From positions 2,710,001 to 2,774,000 of the forward strand of contig NZ_CP133017.1 in the NCBI RefSeq assembly GCF_030866765.1: a stretch of DNA of 64,000 nucleotides, read 5' to 3'. Shown here piece by piece: positions 51,201-57,551 of this stretch (the first letter of the stretch is position 1; every line of letters begins with the position of its first letter). The notes under the pieces were generated by a model that was not told where the DNA came from, searched no databases, and saw only the letters and a list, made by a program, of their open reading frames with translations. Source of the DNA: Paenibacillus silvisoli. Lineage in GTDB: Bacteria > Bacillota > Bacilli > Paenibacillales > Paenibacillaceae. Position numbers and translations under genes: made by a program.

Positions 51201-52103
51201 ATGAGACACTGGGACGATTATTTGGAACAAGGGATCGTCGGAATGGCGCGCGGGGGAAGGCTTTCGTGGTTTAGCGGTCATTTTGGCGCCGCGCTTCTTG
51301 CGGGCTACTATATGATCAAGGAAAACGAGCTTCCGCCGCATGTGATTCAGGGGATCGAACGCAGCTGCAATGCCTATATCGCGCGATATGAGGAGTGGTT
51401 TGCGCCTCTCGACGACGAGCAAGCGGAGCCGGAATTGCTGGAACGATTCGTTGCCGGATTGAAGGCGAATACGGAGAAGCTGCGCAGCTCCGGGCACGGA
51501 CTTGCGTTAGGGGTGCTGGCTTTAAAGGCGCTGAACGAGCGTCCGGATTTGATTACGCCATAGGTCATCGAGGGATTGTGCGAGATGCTGGAGCGCACGC
51601 TGCAGGATCGGCCGAACCGTTATTGGGGAATCGCCGATTATTTGGAGCTGACTGAGGCGGATGCGCACACCATCCCGGCCTATACGGAAGCTGCCGATAT
51701 GATAGAACGATCGTTCGCGGAGCTCGCTTCCGTGTATCCGGATCAAAGCATCGGCGGGCAGACGTATTTTATGGCGGGCGAGCAGGAGCATGGCATCACG
51801 CACGCGCATGCGCTGCTGGAGCTGGAACGAATGGGCTACGGCGAATTGACCGAGCAGGGAATGCGCACGCATCGGCTTCAAATGCTGCTGAACCGGGCGG
51901 TGCCGGAAGTCGCAATTTCACAGGAAGTGAAGATTCCGAAATTCACCGATATACTGTCGGAAGACTATTGGGCGCGCACGTACAACGATCCGCACGCCTT
52001 GAAGGTACCGTACGCGTCGCTTGCGCTGTTGAAGCGGCTGCCGGAGCGGGATCGGGAGATTGCTGCGTTTAACGTGTGCAAATTATTGACGCTATTGGGC
52101 TGA
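51201..52103 (+). pseudogene. Unknown protein gene interrupted by an in-frame amber codon
   Basis: Translation from ATG 51201 (GGGAGGGG seven bases upstream) gives 120 residues, meets TAG at 51561-51563, and continues in the same frame for another 180 codons to 52103. The two parts have the same composition and the join reads naturally (D-L-I-T-P, stop, V-I-E-G-L-C-E-M-L-E), so this is one 300-codon gene with a nonsense codon, not two genes. The product is predicted mostly alpha-helical, with W-F-S-G-H-F-G-A-A-L and F-M-A-G-E-Q-E-H-G-I-T-H-A-H. I do not recognise the family. A restart at ATG 51585 after GAGGGA is possible. Confidence 0.65.
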
Positions 52104-52116
52104 GGAGGCGGAGAGC

Positions 52117-52809
52117 ATGCGAATTCATCATGTGAAGCTGGAAACAAAGAAGCTGGAGAAGCTCCGGGAGTTTTACGTTCAAACGCTTGAACTTCCGTTG
52201 GCGGAAGATTCGGAGAATGCATTTACGGTGTCGATAGGGAAGTCTCGCTTAACTTTTGAGCAGCCGCCGATAGAAGAGGGTGAACATGAAAGCCCGTTCT
52301 ATCATGCCGCCTTCGACGTCCCGGCCAACAAAATCGATGAAGCGATCCAATGGCTGCGCGCGAAAGGCGTCGCCTTGACTCTTTTGCCTAATCAGACCTA
52401 CAGCACCTACTTCGGCTCTTGGGATGCTACATCGATTTACTTCGACGATCCGGCCGGAAACATTATCGAGTTTATTGCCAGACATGCTTTGAACAATAGC
52501 ATCGAACAGCCGTTTACGAGCGCAAGCTTCGTAAACATCAGCGAAATCGGTCTGGTCGTTGACGATGTTCCGGCCATGATGGACGATTTGAAACGCCATT
52601 ATAAGCTTGATAGTTATAAAGGTTATGATTCTACGTTTGCTGCGGTCGGGGACGAAGAAGGGCTGTTTATTTTATCCGCACGCAAACGGATTTGGCTCGG
52701 ATCGAATCGAGGTGCTGCTGTTTACCGGACGGAAGTGACGATTGAAGGCACTTCTGCTGCGGCAACAAAGGCTGTTGAATCCTACCCTTACAAAATCATC
52801 GTTCTGTAG
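52117..52809 (+). CDS. Two-domain VOC (glyoxalase/bleomycin-resistance) family protein
   Basis: 230 aa. The N-terminal domain starts I-H-H-V-K-L-E-T and has Y-F-D-D-P-A-G-N-I-I-E-F near residue 108, the classic VOC strand ends that hold the metal (His, Glu). A second half-domain begins I-S-E-I-G-L-V-V-D-D-V near 145 but lacks a clear metal set. The substrate is unknown. GAGGAGGCGGAG precedes ATG 52117, 13 bases after the interrupted gene, so both share a transcript. Confidence 0.85.
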   Translation: MRIHHVKLETKKLEKLREFYVQTLELPLAEDSENAFTVSIGKSRLTFEQPPIEEGEHESPFYHAAFDVPANKIDEAIQWLRAKGVALTLLPNQTYSTYFGSWDATSIYFDDPAGNIIEFIARHALNNSIEQPFTSASFVNISEIGLVVDDVPAMMDDLKRHYKLDSYKGYDSTFAAVGDEEGLFILSARKRIWLGSNRGAAVYRTEVTIEGTSAAATKAVESYPYKIIVL

Positions 52810-52816
52810 ATTTCAG

Positions 52817-52978
52817 TTACTTTCGATCATCAGGCTGACCCGGTTGATGGCTCTTCAGCTTATCATCCGGCTCAGCTTGCTTTTGCTCCTCGTACACGAC
52901 TTTGCAGTCCTCGCAAATCCAGCTCGTACCCACCGCGCTATGTCCGTTCGTTTTGCCGCATTCCTTACACGTAATCAT
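52817..52978 (-). CDS. Small zinc-ribbon protein (53 aa), divergent from fnr
   Basis: On the minus strand ATG 52978 begins M-I-T-C-K-E-C-G-K-T-N-G-H and continues to I-C-E-D-C-K-V-V-Y, giving two CxxC pairs 14 residues apart (Cys4, Cys7, Cys22, Cys25), a rubredoxin-like zinc or iron knuckle; the rest is a charged, disordered tail to TAA at 52817. AGGAG lies nine bases upstream. A TATGAT -10 (53016-53021, minus strand) puts the transcript start near 53009, and the Fnr-type box at 53044-53059 is then centred near -42, the usual activating position. It is probably an oxygen-regulated protein of unknown role. It has no match I can name. Confidence 0.75.
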   Translation of the reverse strand: MITCKECGKTNGHSAVGTSWICEDCKVVYEEQKQAEPDDKLKSHQPGQPDDRK

Positions 52979-53015
52979 GCCCATCGGCTCCTCTCATCTA
53001 TGATGCTTACTCAAA

Positions 53016-53021
53016 ATCATA
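53016..53021 (-). promoter_or_regulatory. -10 element of the zinc-ribbon gene
   Basis: TATGAT on the minus strand (plus: ATCATA). There is no good -35, as expected for an activator-dependent promoter; the transcript start would be near 53009. Confidence 0.5.
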
Positions 53022-53043
53022 CATAAACCAGCGCAGTTCCCGC

Positions 53044-53059
53044 TGTGACGATTGTCACA
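53044..53059. promoter_or_regulatory. Fnr/Crp-type box
   Basis: TGTGACGATTGTCACA fits TGTGA-N6-TCACA perfectly, the binding site of Bacillus Fnr. It lies between the divergent zinc-ribbon and fnr genes: about -42 relative to the predicted zinc-ribbon start and about -83 relative to a TATGAT at 53123-53128 before fnr. Confidence 0.85.
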
Positions 53060-53161
53060 AACCGGGGAGTTTCCGCTTCAAAATCAGGCATTCCCCCGAT
53101 AGGAGGCGGCTGCCGGATCGCTTATGATAAATAGAGATTAACTTAAGGGGCGTGGACTCCG

Positions 53162-53893
53162 ATGACGGGCATGCATTCGATGAAAAACACGACAGCCACC
53201 ATGAGCAGCGTGCGCGAGCCGATTTTCTCGGCAGAGCAATTTGACCTTCTCCAAAGCATCATGCAAATGAAAGCCGTGAAAGACGGCGCCCATCTCTATT
53301 GGGAAGGCGATGCCTCAGACAGCCTCTATTATGTAAAGCAAGGACAGGTGCGCATTACAAAATCCGCCGATAACGGCCGGACGCTAACGCTCTATCAGCA
53401 TGTGCCGGGAGATCTGTTCGGACAGCTCGATCCGTTCAGAAACTCCGCGCATGGCTTTAATGCCGTCGCGATGGAGAACTGCCAAATCGGCATCATGAAG
53501 CACAAAGACATTGAGACGCAGCTGCAGCGAAACGGCGAGCTGGCTGTCGCGTTTATGAAATGGCTGGGCCTCACGCACCGGATGACGCAGATGAAGCTCC
53601 GCGATCTGATGATGTTCGGCAAAGCCGGCGCGCTTTGCTCGCTGCTGATTCGGCTTAACAATACGTTCGGCAAAGCGCGCGGGGGTAAACGAGTCATCAC
53701 GTTGAAGCTGACGAATGCCGAAATGGCGGATATGATCGGGACGACGCGGGAGAGCGTCAACCGGCTGCTGAGCGATATGAAGAAAGAAGGCATCATTTCG
53801 ATTGAGGATGGCTTCCTATGCATTGAAAAACTGGAGTTTTTGCGGGAAAGTTGCAGCTGCGAAGGCTGTCCCGACGAAATTTGCCGGATGTAG
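53162..53893 (+). CDS. fnr: Crp/Fnr family regulator, Bacillus-type Fnr with C-terminal Fe-S cysteines
   Basis: 243 aa. Cyclic-nucleotide-binding-like domain (L-Y-Y-V-K-Q-G-Q-V-R-I, G-D-L-F-G-Q-L-D-P), dimerisation helix and a Crp-type helix-turn-helix (T-N-A-E-M-A-D-M-I-G-T-T-R-E-S-V-N-R). The C-terminus C-S-C-E-G-C-P-D-E-I-C contains CxxCxxxxC (Cys233, 236, 241), the spacing of the [4Fe-4S] ligands in B. subtilis Fnr, where the cluster is at the C-terminus instead of the N-terminus. It should activate genes for anaerobic respiration when oxygen is absent. ATG 53162 with AAGGGG upstream; ATGs at 53171 and 53180 are alternatives. No narK or nar genes are adjacent here. Confidence 0.88.
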   Translation: MTGMHSMKNTTATMSSVREPIFSAEQFDLLQSIMQMKAVKDGAHLYWEGDASDSLYYVKQGQVRITKSADNGRTLTLYQHVPGDLFGQLDPFRNSAHGFNAVAMENCQIGIMKHKDIETQLQRNGELAVAFMKWLGLTHRMTQMKLRDLMMFGKAGALCSLLIRLNNTFGKARGGKRVITLKLTNAEMADMIGTTRESVNRLLSDMKKEGIISIEDGFLCIEKLEFLRESCSCEGCPDEICRM

Positions 53894-53914
53894 GCTTCTT
53901 AGGTTCTTAGAATA

Positions 53915-55171
53915 TTAGGCTAGGCTGCGAATCGGATTCATCAGCTGGGAGGCAAGCTCAGACGCCCGCCACTTGCCCTCCAGATGAAATTCGCGCAGCG
54001 CGTCCGTGTCCTTCAGCATGCTGCCGGTCAGGATGCATGCCGCCGTTTCATCCCGCGACACGATGCCTTCGCGCACCAGCTTCCGCAGCCCGGAGACGGC
54101 CGCTGCGGAAGCGGGCTCGCAGCCGATGCCGCTGCGGTCGATGCACGCTTTCGCTTCCATAATCTCCGCGTCGCTGACGGCCGCGGTGACTCCGCTCGTC
54201 ATCTCGAGCATCCGCAGCGCCTTCGGCCAGCTGGGCGGATGGCCGATATTGAGCGCGGACGCGCGCGTCGACGGCTTCGGCTCCGGGACGAGCTGCTGCG
54301 AACCGCGAGCGGCCATCCGGTGAAACGGACTTGCGCCTTCAGCCTGGATTACGGCCACGCGCGGCAACTTATCGATAAAACCGAGCGCATATAAGTCGCT
54401 CAGCCCTTGCCCAAGCGCCGCGGCATTGCTGAGCGCGCCGCCAGGCAGCACGATCCAATCGGGCAGCTGCCAGTTCATGTCGTGCGCAAGCTCGAATATA
54501 ATGCTCTTCTGGCCTTCGATCCTCAGCGGATTAATCGAATTGCATACATAGCAGCCCTGCTCCTCGGCATGGTCCCGCAGCCAGCGGATGCCGTCATCGT
54601 AAGTGCCTGCGAATGTGCGAACCTCTGCGCCATAGCCGACGGTTTGCAGCACTTTATTCGGCGATACTTCGCTGCCTGGTACGAGTACAACCGATTGCTT
54701 CCCTAGGATCGCCGCATACATCGATAGGGAAGAAGACGTATTGCCCGTCGACGCGCAGGCGAACGAAGTATAGCCGAGCCAGCGTCCGTGCGAAACGGCG
54801 ACGGCCATGCCGTTATCCTTGAAGGAGCCGCTCGGGTTCTCGCTCTGCGCCTTCAAGTGAAGCCGGCGGATGGCGCCGACATATTGCCGAACCGGTTCCG
54901 CTTCATATAACCCCGTATTGCCTTCGTTCCTCGTAACAGCCTCGCGCTCCGGCAGTTCCGGAGCGATTAGCTCCTTATACCGCCATACTCCGCTTGCATA
55001 AAGACAATTCCGCAGCCCGCGCCGCTCATCAAAAACTCGTTTTAGCCGCTCCGAGTCCACTTGACTGAAATCATGTACGATCCTCAGCAAGCCTCCGCAT
55101 GCGCATTGATAGCGCATGGGCCTCTCGTTCATCTTCAGTTCAGCTCCGCATGCCGTACATTCCGCTCTCAT
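53915..55171 (-). CDS. thrC: Threonine synthase
   Basis: 418-aa fold-type II PLP enzyme that converts O-phosphohomoserine to threonine. The N-terminus has a zinc-ribbon-like C-T-A-C (Cys5, Cys8) and C-A-C (Cys23, Cys25), as in one branch of threonine synthases; the PLP lysine is in N-P-S-G-S-F-K-D-N-G (Lys118) and the phosphate loop is G-G-A-L-S-N-A-A. R-N-E-G-N-T (residue 81 on) is a further family pattern. AGGGAG lies ten bases before its ATG. It is not next to hom or thrB but divergent from a LysR regulator, and may be a paralogue with a modified role. Confidence 0.82.
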   Translation of the reverse strand: MRAECTACGAELKMNERPMRYQCACGGLLRIVHDFSQVDSERLKRVFDERRGLRNCLYASGVWRYKELIAPELPEREAVTRNEGNTGLYEAEPVRQYVGAIRRLHLKAQSENPSGSFKDNGMAVAVSHGRWLGYTSFACASTGNTSSSLSMYAAILGKQSVVLVPGSEVSPNKVLQTVGYGAEVRTFAGTYDDGIRWLRDHAEEQGCYVCNSINPLRIEGQKSIIFELAHDMNWQLPDWIVLPGGALSNAAALGQGLSDLYALGFIDKLPRVAVIQAEGASPFHRMAARGSQQLVPEPKPSTRASALNIGHPPSWPKALRMLEMTSGVTAAVSDAEIMEAKACIDRSGIGCEPASAAAVSGLRKLVREGIVSRDETAACILTGSMLKDTDALREFHLEGKWRASELASQLMNPIRSLA

Positions 55172-55284
55172 CGTCCCGCATCTCCCTTTACCTGTTCTTT
55201 AATGTTTGTTCGCTTGTGGTCGTTATGGATACTTCATACAATAAATTGAAATAATCAATAATTCTAATACAATGTTTTTTGCTT

Positions 55285-55299
55285 ATCATAATTTATGAT
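55285..55299. promoter_or_regulatory. Palindrome between thrC and the LysR gene
   Basis: ATCATA-ATT-TATGAT, a 6-3-6 inverted repeat of T-N11-A type, the form bound by LysR regulators, in the intergenic region 55172-55338. It is 40 bases upstream of the regulator start. Confidence 0.5.
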
Positions 55300-55338
55300 T
55301 ATGAGATATGTGCCGATAGAGGAGGTTCAACGGAAGCT

Positions 55339-56235
55339 ATGAATCTATACGGACTCATTGTTTTTCATCATGTCGCCGTTTCGGGCAGCGTCACGAAGGC
55401 GGCCGATATATTGAAGATCAGCCAGCCGGCCGTAACCGCGCATGTACGCAATATGGCAAACGAGCTCGGACTTACGCTGCTAGCGCCTAAAGGCAGGGGA
55501 ATATTGCTGACGGAAGCGGGCGAGCGGCTGGCCGCCCATGCGGCGAAGCTGTTTGCGCTGCAGACGGAAATTTCCCGCGACATTGCGCAATTCCGAGACG
55601 GAGAAGCGGGGGAGCTGCGCATGGTTGCAACCTCGCTGCCCGCGAACTTTTTGCTGCCGGAGCAGCTGGTGTCTTTCCGAGTCAGTCATCCAGCCGTCAA
55701 GGTCAGCATGAGGACGATGAATGCGAGCGATGCTTTGGATGCGCTGCTTCATTATGAAGCGGATGTGGCCGTTATCGGGGGCGGCGGAGAAATGCGGGCC
55801 GGGCTGGCCCGGACGCTGTTGATGGAGGACGAGCTCTGGTTCGTGGCTTCCGCGGCGCACCGCTTCGCAGAGCAGCAAGTTCCTTTGGCGACGCTCATGC
55901 AGGAGCCGTTCATTATGCGCGAGCCGGGCAGCGCTGCGCGTGAGCGGCTGCTGTCGCTGTGCAGCGTACATGGCGTGAACGCGCCGGAAGCGGCTATGCA
56001 GGTGAGCGGCGTGCACGAATCGCTCCATGCCGTAGCGGCAGGACTAGGCGTCGCTTTTGTTTCCGCGCTGGAAGCGGGCAGAGCGGTCTCCAGAGGCGAG
56101 CTTGCAAGAGTATGGGCGGAAGAAGTCGAGCTTCGGAATCCGATCGTGCTGTATACAAGGAAGGGCGAGGCGCTGCCGCCGGTCGCGCAGCATTTTGTCG
56201 ATGCGATCGCGCCCAAGGCGGAGCTGCCGGCATGA
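55339..56235 (+). CDS. LysR family transcriptional regulator
   Basis: 298 aa. Helix-turn-helix at the N-terminus (F-H-H-V-A-V-S-G-S-V-T-K-A-A-D-I-L-K-I-S-Q-P with A-V-T-A-H-V following), then a LysR substrate-binding domain (L-R-M-V-A-T-S-L-P-A-N-F-L-L-P, A-D-V-A-V-I-G-G-G). AGGAGG lies 13 bases before ATG 55339; the in-frame frame to 55279 crosses the palindrome and was not used. It is divergent from thrC and by LysR custom should control it and itself. The effector is unknown. Confidence 0.92.
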   Translation: MNLYGLIVFHHVAVSGSVTKAADILKISQPAVTAHVRNMANELGLTLLAPKGRGILLTEAGERLAAHAAKLFALQTEISRDIAQFRDGEAGELRMVATSLPANFLLPEQLVSFRVSHPAVKVSMRTMNASDALDALLHYEADVAVIGGGGEMRAGLARTLLMEDELWFVASAAHRFAEQQVPLATLMQEPFIMREPGSAARERLLSLCSVHGVNAPEAAMQVSGVHESLHAVAAGLGVAFVSALEAGRAVSRGELARVWAEEVELRNPIVLYTRKGEALPPVAQHFVDAIAPKAELPA

Positions 56236-56695
56236 ATACCGGTAAAGTGAGGGCAACTGGGGGAAATCGACTACGAGGAAACGCGGAAATTGCTCGATAA
56301 GTTCGTTTTTTGTCGTATCCAAACCTCTGAACGTCTATGGTGATGAAAATTACACTATGTGAAAAATTCACAGTCAATAAAACATGAACGCTCACGAGAT
56401 CCTGCCTGCTAAATCATCCTTGCCTCGCACTTGCTCCACTGCCTTAAGGTCACAAAGGCAATGATGGGAAAGTGAAGCAAGGAGCGAGTTAACCTTATTT
56501 TGCTCCTTTTAACAAGACAATATGTCTGTTCCTTTTAGCTACGTCCGAAGGAAGGTCCAACGCACAGAACTTTTTGACATTGCCCCCAGCAACACTTGCT
56601 GCCATGCGGTGCTTCGCGGTACATCGGTTGGCCGTTGCCGGTACACCCTAAGCAGCGTGTCCGTCAATCAAACGAGAGGCAGGGATCGTTACGCA
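56236..56695. other. 460-bp intergenic stretch before the azoreductase gene
   Basis: No gene that I can support. It holds a palindrome TGTGAA-AAA-TTCACA (56358-56372), a second one AGACA-ATA-TGTCT (56515-56527) and a hairpin AAGGAGC/GCTCCTT (56479-56508). An open frame from 56522 runs into the azoreductase but lacks a ribosome site and conserved look. Confidence 0.5.
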
Positions 56696-57358
56696 ATGGC
56701 AAAGGTTCTGTACATTACCGCGCATCCGCATGACCATCAAGCTTCGTTTAGTTTAGCTGTCGGCAAAGCCTTCATCGATTCCTACCGCGAGTCGCATCCG
56801 CAGGATGAAGTCGTTCATCTGGACTTGTACAATTTGGATATCCCTCATATCGATGCCGATGTGTTCAGCGGCTGGGGCAAGCTGCGAAGCGGAGGAGATT
56901 TCAGCTCGCTGTCAGCTGAGGAGCAGAAGAAGGTAACCCGGCTCGGCGAGCTGGTGGATCAGTTTGTAGAGGCGGACAAATACGTCTTCGCGACGCCGAT
57001 GTGGAACTTCTCGTACCCGCCGATTATGAAAGCCTACATCGACGCGGTTTGCGTAGCCGGCAAAACGTTTAAGTATACGGCAGAGGGACCGGTCGGCCTG
57101 CTCCCGAATAAATCGGCCATTCACATTCAAGCCCGGGGCGGCGTTTATTCGCAAGGCCCGGCGGCGGAGATGGAATGCGGCCACCGGCATTTGACGATGA
57201 TTATGCGCTTCTTCGGCATCACCGACTTCAAAGGCATTTTCGTCGAAGGCATGAACGCGATGCCCGATCAAGCGCCGGCGATCAAAGAGAAGGCAATCGA
57301 GGAAGCGAAGAAGGAAGCTAAAGTGTTTGGACAAGCGCTAGCCGCCGCCAAACAATAA
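56696..57358 (+). CDS. azoR: FMN-dependent NADH-azoreductase
   Basis: 220 aa, flavodoxin-like fold. Patterns: V-L-Y-I-T-A-H-P (phosphate-binding first strand loop), [18 protein letters not shown] (near residue 100, the FMN loop), [11 protein letters not shown], and I-Q-A-R-G-G-V-Y. It reduces quinones and azo or nitro compounds with NADH, probably protecting against quinone and thiol stress. ATG 56696 follows AGGCAGGGA. Single gene. Confidence 0.92.
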   Translation: MAKVLYITAHPHDHQASFSLAVGKAFIDSYRESHPQDEVVHLDLYNLDIPHIDADVFSGWGKLRSGGDFSSLSAEEQKKVTRLGELVDQFVEADKYVFATPMWNFSYPPIMKAYIDAVCVAGKTFKYTAEGPVGLLPNKSAIHIQARGGVYSQGPAAEMECGHRHLTMIMRFFGITDFKGIFVEGMNAMPDQAPAIKEKAIEEAKKEAKVFGQALAAAKQ

Positions 57359-57367
57359 TCCAACACG

Positions 57368-57420
57368 AACTCCCTTACCGGTATGCCTTTCTCGCGGCAT
57401 AATCCGGTATAGGGAGTTCT
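57368..57420 (+). terminator. Hairpin after azoR
   Basis: AACTCCCT (57368-57375) / AGGGAGTT (57411-57418) with an inner CCGG and ATGCC/GGCAT pairing. The tail CTTCC is poor in T, so termination is less certain. Confidence 0.55.
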
Positions 57421-57479
57421 TCCGTACATAAAAGGATCGTACAGCTGCTTCGCTGGAATAGGGTAAGGGGATGAAGTGT

Positions 57480-57508
57480 TGCTTTTCCGCGTGCAGTCTG
57501 CTAAAATC
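57480..57508 (+). promoter_or_regulatory. Sigma-A promoter of the second HelD gene
   Basis: TTGCTT (57480-57485), 17 bases, extended -10 TGCTAAAAT (57500-57508); start near 57515, giving a short leader of about 37 bases. Confidence 0.65.
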
Positions 57509-57551
57509 TAGCAACCTTGTTTCGCTAATGTTCTGGAGAGGGTGAATTACG

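Noticed and set aside
51576..52103. The right half of the amber-split gene as an independent gene
   Set aside because: Same frame, same composition and seamless sequence across the TAG make one interrupted gene more likely, although restart at 51585 cannot be excluded.
56522..56695. N-terminal extension of azoR from ATG 56522
   Set aside because: Azoreductases start directly with the V-L-Y-I-T-A-H-P strand; the extension has no ribosome site and overlaps a palindrome.
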